Below, in pieces: positions 7,822-16,217 of a stretch of DNA of 64,000 nt. Source of the stretch: SIG440 sp045646865 (GTDB taxonomy: Bacteria; Bacillota; Clostridia; Monoglobales; Monoglobaceae); the NCBI GenBank assembly GCA_045646865.1, contig JAZRLM010000020.1:1-64000 (forward strand), given 5' to 3'. The notes beneath the pieces are model-generated. The model saw nothing but the letters and a program-made list of their open reading frames with translations, did no database searches and was not told where the DNA came from. How positions within the stretch are numbered: position 1 is the first letter of the stretch; each line of letters starts with the position of its first letter. Position numbers and translations under genes: made by a program.

Positions 7822-9129
7822 TTATTTTTCAGATTTGCTTTTTGCTTCAGCAAGCTTAGTATGACGGCGCATCTTAACCTCGTCTGACATAGGCTTGATA
7901 TCTCCTGCTGCTTTAAGTGCCTGACGTGTCAGAACAGGACCTACAAGTTCATAAATTAAAACTGCAAAAAGTGTGATGTTTCGCACCAATGAACCTTGAA
8001 CACCCATCTCTGAAGAAGCTGCAACAATCGCACACATACCAAGGGCAACGCCTGCCTGAGGGAATAGTGTAATACCAAGGTATTTACAAATTTCAGGTGA
8101 ACAGCTTGTGGCCTTTGCACTGACATAGGTACCATAATATTTACCAAGACAACGGAACACTATATAAACAACACCAATTACCACGATTGCCCAATCTGCA
8201 AATACATTGAGTTCAAGTTCAGCACCACTGATAACAAAGAAAAGTGCAAGAAGCGGTGATGTCCATTTATCTGACTTTTCCATCAAATCTTCAGACAAAG
8301 GACAAATATTGCAAAAAATTGTACCAAGCATCATACATACAAGCAATGATGAAAAGCTTATATGAACAGGACCAATATGGAAATCAAGCATTGAAAGTGC
8401 AACTGTCAAAAATACAAATGCAATAGTCATATTAAGACGATTAGTATTTGAGTTGAACATTTTTTCAAGCTGTGTAAGAATCCACCCCATTATTGCGCCC
8501 AATGTAAGAGAACAAACAATTTCAACAACAGGATTTACTATAATCGAAAATAAATCCAAATTTCCCGAAAGCATGGTTTTTGCGATACCAAATGAAACTG
8601 CAAAAACTATAAGACCAACAGCATCATCAAGCGCAACTATCGGGAGAAGCAGTCGAGTTAAAGGACCATCTGCCTTGTACTGACGAACAACCATCAAGGT
8701 AGCAGCAGGTGCAGTTGCAGTAGCTATTGCCCCAAGTACAATAACCTGTGGAATAGTCAATTTTTCGGGCATTATAAGATGAACAGCATATAATGCAATG
8801 TCAACAAACAGCGTTGCAACCAATGCCTGAAAAACGCCGATAACAAATGCCTGTTTGCCGGTTTTTTTCAAATCAGACATTCTGAATTCGTTGCCGATTG
8901 AAAAAGCAATAAATCCCAGCGCAACATCAGAAACAAGTGACAGAGCACCAACAGCATCGTGAGAATTAAATCCAAGACCATCAACACCAAGTCTACCTAC
9001 ACAATAAGGGCCTATCAGTACGCCTGCAATAAGATATGCAGTAACTGACGGAAGTTTAAAAGGCTTGAATGCTCTTGTCATAAGCAAACCTGCAAGAAGG
9101 GCAATAGAAACAGATAATAATGTACTCAT
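7822..9129 (-). CDS. CPA2-family cation:proton antiporter
   Basis: A 435-aa membrane protein with about 12-13 helices of the monovalent cation:proton antiporter-2 family (KefB/NapA/GerN-like). It has the TM1-TM2 hairpin GLLMTRAFKPFKLP...TAYLIAG and the ALDDAVG segment, where the paired Asp residues bind the ion in this fold. No TrkA-N nucleotide-binding domain follows; the tail is short and lysine-rich. It probably exchanges Na+ or K+ for H+. It could be cotranscribed with the ClC gene downstream. Confidence 0.88.
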   Translation of the reverse strand: MSTLLSVSIALLAGLLMTRAFKPFKLPSVTAYLIAGVLIGPYCVGRLGVDGLGFNSHDAVGALSLVSDVALGFIAFSIGNEFRMSDLKKTGKQAFVIGVFQALVATLFVDIALYAVHLIMPEKLTIPQVIVLGAIATATAPAATLMVVRQYKADGPLTRLLLPIVALDDAVGLIVFAVSFGIAKTMLSGNLDLFSIIVNPVVEIVCSLTLGAIMGWILTQLEKMFNSNTNRLNMTIAFVFLTVALSMLDFHIGPVHISFSSLLVCMMLGTIFCNICPLSEDLMEKSDKWTSPLLALFFVISGAELELNVFADWAIVVIGVVYIVFRCLGKYYGTYVSAKATSCSPEICKYLGITLFPQAGVALGMCAIVAASSEMGVQGSLVRNITLFAVLIYELVGPVLTRQALKAAGDIKPMSDEVKMRRHTKLAEAKSKSEK

Positions 9130-9340
9130 TTTTTCGCTTCCTTTTCTTATTTAGTATGTATTTTAACCGGGACAAGTCCGAAAATATAGACAAGTCCTTT
9201 TACGAAATTGTCTGTCGTGGCAAATGTCTCGAAAAACTTAGATTATTTTTGTACGTTCGTCAAAAAACGCACATCTTGAACATAATAGCATATATTAAAA
9301 AAGAAATCAAGCATTTTTTAAAAAATATATAAATTTAATC

Positions 9341-9369
9341 TTGACAAAAGCTTTATTTTACTGTATAAT
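9341..9369 (+). promoter_or_regulatory. Promoter of the CAT-anticodon tRNA
   Basis: TTGACA (9341-9346), 17 bp, TATAAT (9364-9369), ending 23 bp before the tRNA. The rest of 9130-9340 is A/T-rich with two GACAAGTCC words (about 9171 and 9190), and nothing further was recognised there. Confidence 0.85.
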
Positions 9370-9392
9370 AATTTCTGTTGCGAATTTAATAA

Positions 9393-9469
9393 GGATCTTT
9401 AGCTCAGTTGGTTAGAGCAACCGGCTCATAACCGGTTGGTCCGGGGTTCGAGTCCCTGAAGATCCACCA
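9393..9469 (+). tRNA. tRNA with CAT anticodon (elongator Met, or Ile2 if lysidylated)
   Basis: A 77-nt cloverleaf with acceptor GGATCTT/AAGATCC, D arm AGCTCAGTTGGTTAGAGC, anticodon loop CTCATAA, T arm GGTTCGAGTCC and encoded CCA. The first acceptor pair is G-C, which excludes the initiator type. Met and Ile2 cannot be separated confidently by eye. The enzyme that modifies Ile2, TilS, is encoded at 59745-61157. Confidence 0.93.
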
Positions 9470-9477
9470 GAAAAAAA

Positions 9478-9501
9478 GACATCCATTGGATGTCTTTTTT
9501 T
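9478..9501 (+). terminator. Terminator of the CAT tRNA
   Basis: Stem GACATCC/GGATGTC with loop ATT and a seven-T tail. Confidence 0.9.
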
Positions 9502-9618
9502 AATGAAATTTGCCTGCGGCATATGAGAAGGCAAATTTTATTTCACAGAAAGCGATAGCTTTCTATTTCACAATTTACGAAGTAAATTATTTCATATCAA
9601 CGAAGTTGATATTTCATT
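9502..9618. repeat. Four-hairpin palindromic element
   Basis: Four consecutive stems: AAATTTGCC/GGCAAATTT (9506-9538), AGAAAGC/GCTTTCT (9547-9564), AATTTAC/GTAAATT (9572-9588) and ATATCAAC/GTTGATAT (9594-9612). TTTCAC or TTTCAT words separate them, and AATGAAA at the start can close with TTTCATT at the end. The stems differ in sequence but share the architecture, and loops are GAA or GATA. No ORF is present. It fills most of the 9502-9660 gap between the tRNA and the SLH gene. Confidence 0.75.
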
Positions 9619-9662
9619 AAAAACTTACGGCATCTAAACCATTCGGGTCTTCCAACACAAAA

Positions 9663-9685
9663 GGACACAATAAAGTGTCCTTTTT
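9663..9685 (-). terminator. Terminator after the SLH gene
   Basis: GGACAC/GTGTCC with a 6-nt loop, flanked by A and T runs so it could work both ways; it overlaps the SLH stop codon. Confidence 0.7.
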
Positions 9686-10634
9686 ATTTCTTTGTCACAT
9701 TTAGTTCCGGCGTATAAAAGAAATCAAACAATATCGCCAGATTATTAATATCTATATTATCATATATGGGCTGTTTAAAAAGCTTTGCTCTTGCATAACC
9801 CAGCTTTCTGTAAATCTCATATGCCGCATTTGCATCAGGCACATAATCATATGTCGGATCTTCAAGATATTTTTTCATACTTTTGACAATCATGTTACCG
9901 ATAATAATTGCATCCTCATCGGTATACTGCGGGATTACAACATTTTCCATTCCCTGAATAATTTCAGAAATTCTTTTTTCCAGTTCTTCCTGTGCCATAT
10001 TTTCCAGATTGACGGGTTCGAAAACATCTTCAAAATCAACCTCAACAATACACTTTTCAAGAGCCACACACGCCTCGCCACGAGTTATTGGCTGGGTTGC
10101 TCTGAACCTTCCGCCATTCTCAAGGGTGAACACATAAGCCGCAACCATCTTCAAAACGCTGTCTTTTGCCCAATCAGAGACTTTGTCGGATATTGTGGGA
10201 GTGTAGTACATATCGCCAAGCTGCAGAATTGAATTAAGCATCACACAAACCTGCTCGCGCGTTACGGCCTCGTTTGGTGCAAATCTGCCGTCGCCCATGC
10301 CTTTGATATATCCTGCCTGAACTGCCGCCAGAACGTCATGATTAAACCAATCATCGCTCTTTACGTCTGTAAAGATATTTTCTGCCTCTACATAATACAT
10401 ATACATTTTGTTTATTATGGTAACAAATTCTGCACGGGTAAGGGTTGCATCGGGTCTGAATGTACCGTCAGGAAAACCGTTTATATATCCTTTTTCCTGC
10501 ATTACGGCAATCGCCTGACCTTGTTTTGTACCGGCATCAACATCCGAAAAAGCCGAGGCACCGACCGCCGCCGTTCCAAACAGAATACAACCTGCCAGAA
10601 TAATAATGCAAAGCAATAATTTACTTAATTTCAT
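9684..10634 (-). CDS. S-layer homology (SLH) domain cell-surface protein
   Basis: A 316-aa exported protein: a signal peptide (MKLSKLLLCIIILAGCILFGTA, cleavage probably near residues 25-28), then three SLH modules. SLH1 is about 29-78 (FSDV, GYINGFPDGTFRP, TRAEF), SLH2 about 89-138 (FTDV, GYIKGMGDGRFAP, TREQV), and SLH3 about 150-195 is more diverged (SDWAKDSVLKM, TRGEACVALEKC). A 120-residue C-terminal domain of unknown function follows. SLH modules bind pyruvylated secondary cell-wall polymer, so this should sit on the wall. It is the last gene of the tyrosine-kinase/VanZ operon. Confidence 0.9.
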   Translation of the reverse strand: MKLSKLLLCIIILAGCILFGTAAVGASAFSDVDAGTKQGQAIAVMQEKGYINGFPDGTFRPDATLTRAEFVTIINKMYMYYVEAENIFTDVKSDDWFNHDVLAAVQAGYIKGMGDGRFAPNEAVTREQVCVMLNSILQLGDMYYTPTISDKVSDWAKDSVLKMVAAYVFTLENGGRFRATQPITRGEACVALEKCIVEVDFEDVFEPVNLENMAQEELEKRISEIIQGMENVVIPQYTDEDAIIIGNMIVKSMKKYLEDPTYDYVPDANAAYEIYRKLGYARAKLFKQPIYDNIDINNLAILFDFFYTPELNVTKK

Positions 10635-10654
10635 ATAAACTTCACCTCTGTCCC

Positions 10655-11329
10655 CTACTCTTCAAGCAGAGATAAATAGTAGGCCTTTTTAAGATTTTTT
10701 TCGGTTTCATAGGCTTGCTGGATTGTTTGTATTATTGAAGTATCGGCATTTAAGCTTTTAAGACCTGATTCAAGCTCGGCAAGGATTTCAGCAACCTTTG
10801 CATCGCATTGATTCATAAGCCCCAAAGCAGTACTCATATGACGGTTGACAATATCCTTCTTTCCGATAAGATTTTTCTTTTCAACAGGCAATGCCGCATA
10901 TTCGCTTTTAACCGTTTTTTCCATCTGACCAAGCTGTCCTAAGTAATATGCTTTAAGGCTGTATAATTCAACTGTTTTTTCACCAATCAGTTGGTTTGCA
11001 GCAGAATCAGATGTATATGTATTTTCTTTTTTTGTTTCCTTGTATTTTACGTTAAGAGCTTCAATCGCCTTCTCAACAGTAAGCTCGCCTTTTATAATCT
11101 GCTTTTCTTCCTCGGCGGTAAAATCACTTACAACCTCAATGTTCTGTTTTTTAAGCTCATCCTCAAGATTTTTCTTGTTTTGGTTCATTTCCTGAGCAAT
11201 TTGTTCCGAATCGACTGTAAATCCCTTTATCACCGCACGAATGTTGTCAAACTGCCAGATGCTGAGCGCCGTTGCAGACAAAAGCAAAACACCTAAAACT
11301 GACAGTAAAACTATTTTCCATTTTTTCAT
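10655..11329 (-). CDS. Hypothetical membrane-anchored coiled-coil protein
   Basis: A 224-aa protein with one N-terminal membrane segment (WKIVLLSVLGVLLLSATALS) and a long, highly charged, helix-rich exterior (Lys/Glu heptad-like stretches, 50-110 and 170-220). No enzymatic motif was recognised. The ATG at 11329 is chosen because AGAGGGTGAAGTT precedes it; it is 5 nt after the VanZ stop, so translation is probably coupled. Lying between a VanZ-like and an SLH protein gene, it is plausibly an envelope protein. Function unknown. Confidence 0.75.
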   Translation of the reverse strand: MKKWKIVLLSVLGVLLLSATALSIWQFDNIRAVIKGFTVDSEQIAQEMNQNKKNLEDELKKQNIEVVSDFTAEEEKQIIKGELTVEKAIEALNVKYKETKKENTYTSDSAANQLIGEKTVELYSLKAYYLGQLGQMEKTVKSEYAALPVEKKNLIGKKDIVNRHMSTALGLMNQCDAKVAEILAELESGLKSLNADTSIIQTIQQAYETEKNLKKAYYLSLLEE

Positions 11330-11333
11330 AACT

Positions 11334-11831
11334 TCACCCTCTTTTAGATTCTGATAAAGTCTTGCAATACAGCAAGATAAAGAAAATACAGCCAATCATT
11401 GTCCCCGTAAAATCAACAAAAACATCCGAAATCTGGGCGCTTCGTCCGGGCACCAACAACTGGGTCGCCTCGTCAAGTGCAGCACCACATAAGCCAACAA
11501 ATACTGTCATCAAAACGGTAACCATTTTTTTGTTTGAGTACGAACAAAACAACATACAATGCAAAAACGCTAGGATAAAAAAATTTATAATATGAGCCGT
11601 TTTACGCACAAGCTTGTGAAAAGCCTTACCTGACAGCCACTGGATACCTTCACCTTCAGATTTATTCTGAACAGCCTCAGTTACCTTCTCAACGGCATTT
11701 ATTACAGACTGACTTTCAGCCCTGGAAACCGCCGCAGGCGTTGTAGAAAAGGAATTTATAACAAAATAATACCCTATTGCAAGCACCCATAATATTACAT
11801 TACGAATATAAACCGACGCACTTTTGTTCAA
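11334..11831 (-). CDS. VanZ-like family membrane protein
   Basis: A 165-aa protein with four hydrophobic segments and the VanZ-family motifs RKTAHIINFF (about 76-85) and DEATQLLVPGRSAQISDVFVD (DExxQ...PGR...D). VanZ itself gives low-level teicoplanin resistance, but most family members are general envelope proteins of unknown role, so glycopeptide resistance is not claimed. An N-terminal extracellular loop of about 45 residues lies between TM1 and TM2. It is in the operon with the CpsBCD genes. Confidence 0.87.
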   Translation of the reverse strand: MNKSASVYIRNVILWVLAIGYYFVINSFSTTPAAVSRAESQSVINAVEKVTEAVQNKSEGEGIQWLSGKAFHKLVRKTAHIINFFILAFLHCMLFCSYSNKKMVTVLMTVFVGLCGAALDEATQLLVPGRSAQISDVFVDFTGTMIGCIFFILLYCKTLSESKRG

Positions 11832-11851
11832 GCAGAAATATCTCCTTTATA

Positions 11852-12565
11852 TCAATAAGTTTCAAGTTTTTCTTTAAGTTTGTTGTCCCAATAGAAAAAC
11901 GCACTTGTACCGACATCGCCCAATTTTTTGTATATAATATCAAATCCCTCACGAAGCTGCGGTGGACGACTCTCTAAATTGTGGCAATCAGAACCCATAA
12001 ACGTAATAAAACCATGCTTTATCAGTTTAAGCGCAAGACGTCTGGTCTGTTTATTTATGAGAAAACTGCTGTTAATCTGGATAAGCGCACCGCAATCTTT
12101 AAGCTTATGCAAAATCTCAACAGGGTCTTCCTGCTGAAACTCAAAACATCTCTCAACATGGGCAATAATAGGCTTTATACCCCTTGCGGAATACAGTTTT
12201 GTAAGTGTGGTATAAAAATAACCTGACCATGCAGAAAAAGGCATTTCAAGAAGCATATAACGGGTTCCGCTTATACACAATTTTTCAATATCATCCATGG
12301 TATAAAGTCCCGGCAGGAATTCCACCTCGGCACCAAGTGCTATTGCCGGTCTGTCTTCATCAGCTTCGGCAAGTAATTTATCAAGAGATTTCCGGCGCAA
12401 TTCCAGAAACTCATCAATTTTAATCCTGTCAATATAAAAATGGGGAGTTGCAACTATAGTATCAACTCCCTGTTCCGACAGTATACCAAGCATTTTTTTG
12501 CTTTCATCAACACTACTGCTTCCATCGTCTAACTGTGGAAGTAAATGTGTATGTATATCTATCAT
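11852..12565 (-). CDS. PHP-type protein tyrosine phosphatase (CpsB/YwqE family)
   Basis: Manganese-dependent tyrosine phosphatase that dephosphorylates bacterial tyrosine kinases. The PHP-fold metal ligands are visible: DIHTHLLPQLDDG at the N-terminus, ATPHF, a middle HVERC and a late GSDCHN. The length of 237 aa from the ATG at 12565 (MIDIHTH) matches the family; GGTG lies 6 nt upstream, and an alternative start is at 12577. It is directly downstream of the kinase (43 nt gap), its expected substrate. Confidence 0.92.
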   Translation of the reverse strand: MIDIHTHLLPQLDDGSSSVDESKKMLGILSEQGVDTIVATPHFYIDRIKIDEFLELRRKSLDKLLAEADEDRPAIALGAEVEFLPGLYTMDDIEKLCISGTRYMLLEMPFSAWSGYFYTTLTKLYSARGIKPIIAHVERCFEFQQEDPVEILHKLKDCGALIQINSSFLINKQTRRLALKLIKHGFITFMGSDCHNLESRPPQLREGFDIIYKKLGDVGTSAFFYWDNKLKEKLETY

Positions 12566-12607
12566 AATTTTCACCATATTCCCGCCCAAAAGGCACGAAA
12601 TCAATCA

Positions 12608-13546
12608 CTATTTATATTTACGGCTGCTATATTCTTTATAACTGCCGTACGAACCATAACTATCGTATGAATCATATGAATAACTGCCAGATGCTACGCC
12701 GCGGCGTTTTCTTTTCTTTTTGCCGTCTGCTGCATAGTGACGATAATATTTCTTTTTATTGTTGTTCTTATATTCACCGTTCGAACCGAACACAACACCG
12801 TTAAGCACAAAACCAAGAACTTTGGAACCTGCAAATTTAATCTGCTTAAGCGCATAACGGATTGCTTCTCTGTCGGTAGAATTCTGTAATGCAATCATCA
12901 CAATACCGTGAACGTACTTTGAAACAACAACCGTATCAATAACCAGATTTACAGGAGGTGTATCAAGGAAAATGTAGTCAAAGTCCTTTTCAAGTTTTTC
13001 AATCAGCCACCCCATATTCTCAGAGCTGAGAAGCTCAACCGGATTGGGAGGAATATTGCCTGCTGTAATAATGCTGAGATTATTGTATGTTGACTTCTGA
13101 ACAACCTGTTCGATTGAGTTAAGTCCAACAAGATAGTTACTAAGACCCGGAGCATTGGGTACATCAAGAAGTCTTGCAAGGTTAGGACGTCTTAAATCAC
13201 AGTCAATAACCAGAACCTTTGCATCCATTTCGGCAAAGGTAATTGCCAGATTAAGGCAGTTTGTACTTTTACCTTCAGATGCAAGAGCACTTGTCATAAT
13301 AATCTTTTTACAAGCAACTGACGGCAATGAAAAAATCAGGTTTGTTCTTAATGCCTTATATGCCTCTCTTACATGGAAGGGGGTTTTGTTGTTAAGAATT
13401 TTTTCACGGATATCTTCGAAATCCTGCGCCATTAATCTGGTCTGCTTTTTTCTGAGAAGATTACCGGGCATCTGTCTTAATTTATGAAACAGACTTGTCT
13501 CAAGCTGCTGCTGTTCAATTAACTGATTAAGTTTATTCTCATCCAT
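12608..13546 (-). CDS. Bacterial tyrosine kinase (BY-kinase, CpsD/YwqD type)
   Basis: Cytosolic tyrosine autokinase of 312 aa. Walker A SALASEGKST is at about 86-95, Walker A' VLVIDCDLRRP at about 113-122, and a FIFLDTPP-like Walker B at about 205. The C-terminus is a basic stretch (KKKRKRRG) followed by a Tyr-rich tail with eight Tyr in the last 25 residues (SYSYDSYDSYGSY), with three more Tyr just before the basic stretch; this is the autophosphorylation cluster. The ATG at 13546 follows GAAGGACA and overlaps the end of the modulator gene by 8 nt. In Firmicutes the kinase is activated by the separate CpsC-like membrane protein, as here. Confidence 0.94.
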   Translation of the reverse strand: MDENKLNQLIEQQQLETSLFHKLRQMPGNLLRKKQTRLMAQDFEDIREKILNNKTPFHVREAYKALRTNLIFSLPSVACKKIIMTSALASEGKSTNCLNLAITFAEMDAKVLVIDCDLRRPNLARLLDVPNAPGLSNYLVGLNSIEQVVQKSTYNNLSIITAGNIPPNPVELLSSENMGWLIEKLEKDFDYIFLDTPPVNLVIDTVVVSKYVHGIVMIALQNSTDREAIRYALKQIKFAGSKVLGFVLNGVVFGSNGEYKNNNKKKYYRHYAADGKKKRKRRGVASGSYSYDSYDSYGSYGSYKEYSSRKYK

Positions 13547-14318
13547 TGTCCTTCGCCCCTTTCCTTGTATACTCATAGGCTTTAGAAGTACGTCTGTACG
13601 AATAGTAACCTGTTTTATTTGTCATGCCGGCATCCGAAATATCAGGAACGATACCCAGAATCGGAAGTTTAAACCACTGTTCAAGCTCGTCTTCGTTTTT
13701 AATGCGCATATCAAATATTTCTTTAAGTACAACAAAGATACAACTTAACAGCAAACCAACAGCCAGACCGATAATCATATTGTTCTGAATATTGGGGGAT
13801 ACCTTTGAGCCCACCCCTGCATAGTCAACAACCTTAACCGAGCTGCCTTCGAGATAATAGCTGATTTCGTTGGGAGCAACCTCGGCAATAATATTTGCAA
13901 TCATATAGGTTCTTACTTTATCTGTGTCACGAATAGAAATCTCAAGCACTTCGGTATTATCAACCGCCTCTGCGGTAATCATTCTGCGAAGCTGAGCCGG
14001 ATTAAATTCGCCGACCTCTTCTTCTACAAGACGTTCAGCAACCTTACCAAGTACTCTGTCACTTTTTATAATTACTACATATGTATCAACCAGCATCTGC
14101 GACGTCGCAATATCACCCGAATTAATCTGACTGCTTTCGCCGGGTTTCTTGTTGCTGACATAAATAGTAACCTTTGACTCATACTCGGGTACAATCATTG
14201 TTTCGCTGTAAACAAACGAAAGTATACCCGTAATCAAAGTAACAGCAATTATCATACTGATATGTTTAAAAATTATTTCAACTAACCGTTTTAAATTTAG
14301 TTCTTCAAACTGTTCCAT
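13539..14318 (-). CDS. Wzz-domain polysaccharide chain-length / tyrosine-kinase modulator (CpsC/YwqC type)
   Basis: A 259-aa membrane protein with two helices (about 16-38 and 183-205) bracketing an extracellular Wzz domain, and a cytosolic tail that activates the BY-kinase. The Pro-rich segment before TM2 is short (SKVSPNIQNN). It is the first gene of the operon; the ATG at 14318 follows AAGGAGCAGTT. It normally controls polysaccharide length, but no glycosyltransferase or flippase gene is nearby. Confidence 0.92.
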   Translation of the reverse strand: MEQFEELNLKRLVEIIFKHISMIIAVTLITGILSFVYSETMIVPEYESKVTIYVSNKKPGESSQINSGDIATSQMLVDTYVVIIKSDRVLGKVAERLVEEEVGEFNPAQLRRMITAEAVDNTEVLEISIRDTDKVRTYMIANIIAEVAPNEISYYLEGSSVKVVDYAGVGSKVSPNIQNNMIIGLAVGLLLSCIFVVLKEIFDMRIKNEDELEQWFKLPILGIVPDISDAGMTNKTGYYSYRRTSKAYEYTRKGAKDNG

Positions 14319-14352
14319 AACTGCTCCTTAAATAAATTATTATCCTATAAAT

Positions 14353-14381
14353 ATTATATCAAATTCGTTAACCATTGTCAA
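14353..14381 (-). promoter_or_regulatory. Promoter of the CpsC-CpsD-CpsB-VanZ-SLH operon
   Basis: Consensus TTGACA (14381-14376), 17 bp, TATAAT (14358-14353) on the minus strand, 35 bp upstream of the first start codon. Confidence 0.88.
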
Positions 14382-14412
14382 CAGAACTTGTCTGGTGAAT
14401 TATGTAAAAAAA

Positions 14413-14949
14413 TCAGGGCTTTTTATCATACAACTCGCCTTGGTTTTTTCCCGTAATTTTAAGCAGATAACCGATTGCTGCAAGAACGAGAACCCCGACA
14501 AGTATACCAAGAATAGCATTTTTTGATGCATCTGACATCTCAGGACATACAATAAGAATAAAAATCACAGTATAAAAGAAAACTGTTGCCACTTTGCCGT
14601 ACCAGTTGGAATGCACCACTATTTTCTTTATGTAAAGAATACTGCCCGTAATAATCATAGTAAGCTCCTTAAGAACTACAAAACCGATTACCCACCATGG
14701 TATCACATTGATAACCGCCAGACAGACAACCGCCGTAATCTGCATCAGCTTGTCCACAAGCGGGTCATAAACGCTGCCCACATCGGTAATCATATTATAA
14801 TGACGTGCAATCCAGCCGTCAACAATATCCGTAAGCCCCGAAAACAAAAACAGCGACACGGATAACCAGATGCTTTGATGGCTTAATACCGAATACGCAA
14901 AAAACGGAATGATAATAAGCCGCACCGTTGTCAATATATTGGGTATCAT
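14413..14949 (-). CDS. CDP-alcohol phosphatidyltransferase (PgsA-like)
   Basis: Integral membrane enzyme of 178 aa joining a CDP-activated lipid to an alcohol, probably glycerol-3-phosphate (phosphatidylglycerophosphate synthase). The family signature D-x2-DG-x2-AR-x8-G-x3-D-x3-D is complete in DIVDGWIAR...GSVYDPLVD (about 41-66). About five to six membrane helices. Cardiolipin or inositol-phosphate synthesis are alternatives within the same signature. The final about 10 residues are polar (GKNQGELYDKKP). Confidence 0.9.
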   Translation of the reverse strand: MIPNILTTVRLIIIPFFAYSVLSHQSIWLSVSLFLFSGLTDIVDGWIARHYNMITDVGSVYDPLVDKLMQITAVVCLAVINVIPWWVIGFVVLKELTMIITGSILYIKKIVVHSNWYGKVATVFFYTVIFILIVCPEMSDASKNAILGILVGVLVLAAIGYLLKITGKNQGELYDKKP

Positions 14950-15086
14950 TTGTATACTCTCCTATCTTTTGTTGTATGCACAAAACAATACATAATATAT
15001 TATACTACATATTTTTATATAAATCAAGAATATTATTTCAAATTAATAACAAAAGTCGGGAATGTTTTTAAACATCCCCGAAAAAT

Positions 15087-15923
15087 TTAATGATATACAT
15101 AAAAACCGTTGCCGACAATCTTTTGAGATTCTGAAAAAACAGTAAACGCCTGTGGGTCAATCTCCTCAATTTTCTTTTTGAAAGCTACTGTTTCACGTTC
15201 TTTCAGGGCGCAAAACAGCATTTTTTTGTCAACTTCGGTATATGCACCCACAACATCAATTACGGTGACACCTCGCGGTGACGAACCAACCAGACGCCGT
15301 GCAAGTGCATCACCCTTGTCGCTGATTATAAAAGCAAGTGTAGAAACATTAAGCTTTGCCATAAGATAGTCAACCGCATATGTAGACACGAACAAAGCAA
15401 TTATACCCAAAAGTGTAAGGTCAACCTTTTTAAATACAAGCAACGATGCAACAATTACTATTCCGTCAATAATAAGAAGGAGCTTTCCGATTGGAATCTG
15501 TGAAAATTTTTGCTGAACAAGTCTGCCGATAATATCCGTTCCGCCGGTTGATGCGCCGGCAACAAAAGCAATTCCGATACCTACACCGTATAAAATTCCG
15601 CCGTATATTGACGCAAGAAAAATATCCGATGTCAAAGGCGGCAAATATGAAAATATCTGTACAAAAAGCGACAGCATACCTGCGCCGAAAAGGGTTTTAA
15701 GTGTAAATGACAACCCCAGAACCTTTAAACCGAGAGCAAGCAGAATTATATTAATAACCGCAAATGTCATACCCGGTTGCAAAGCAAATGTATGATACAA
15801 AATTGTCGAAACACCCGATATACCGCCGCAGACAATTTTGTTGGGTGTAAGCAAAAGGCTGATTGCCGCAGCAGTTATCATCGTGCCAAGCACCGTAAGT
15901 AGAATTTCCTTTATTTTTTTCAA
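15087..15923 (-). CDS. YitT family membrane protein with C-terminal DUF2179 domain
   Basis: A 278-aa protein with about five helices in the first 190 residues, including GGISGVSTILYH and AGASTGGTDIIGRL, both typical of the YitT family. It ends in a soluble DUF2179 domain (SPRGVTVIDVVGAYT near 215-230). Transport function is not established for the family. The start at 15923 is the ATG of MKKIKEILLT. A promoter was not assigned. Confidence 0.88.
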   Translation of the reverse strand: MKKIKEILLTVLGTMITAAAISLLLTPNKIVCGGISGVSTILYHTFALQPGMTFAVINIILLALGLKVLGLSFTLKTLFGAGMLSLFVQIFSYLPPLTSDIFLASIYGGILYGVGIGIAFVAGASTGGTDIIGRLVQQKFSQIPIGKLLLIIDGIVIVASLLVFKKVDLTLLGIIALFVSTYAVDYLMAKLNVSTLAFIISDKGDALARRLVGSSPRGVTVIDVVGAYTEVDKKMLFCALKERETVAFKKKIEEIDPQAFTVFSESQKIVGNGFYVYH

Positions 15924-16041
15924 AAAAACTCATCCCTATCTTTCGCATTTTTTAATATATATTATAATACAAAGAAACAGTTTTGGCAAGTCCTTTTCAC
16001 ACAAAAACACCAAACAATCTGTTTGGTATTTTTGAAGCATA

Positions 16042-16194
16042 TCAATCGTGACAATTACATTCCTTTTTTTTGCCGCAACTGGCGGAATGCGGGCACCCGA
16101 TACAACGGGCACCTTTTTTCTTTTGGGTTATTATGTATGCGATTGCCAGCCCTAATATAGCCGCCACAACAACCGCAACAATTATATTTGTCAT
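16042..16194 (-). CDS. FeoB-associated Cys-rich membrane protein
   Basis: A 50-aa protein with one N-terminal helix (IIVAVVVAAILGLAIAYII) and a Cys-rich cytosolic tail CIGCPHSASCGKKKECNC (five Cys). This matches the small protein family found next to feoB in Clostridia. The ATG at 16194 follows AGGAGAGTTTAT, and the gene lies 23 nt after the feoB stop. A role as iron-binding accessory or electron donor for Feo is inferred from position and cysteines. Confidence 0.88.
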   Translation of the reverse strand: MTNIIVAVVVAAILGLAIAYIITQKKKGARCIGCPHSASCGKKKECNCHD

Positions 16195-16217
16195 ATAAAC
16201 TCTCCTAAAATTTATTT

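Noticed and set aside
11334..11831. Vancomycin/teicoplanin resistance gene (vanZ)
   Set aside because: No vanHAX or sensor genes are nearby; the VanZ-like family is broad and mostly unrelated to resistance.
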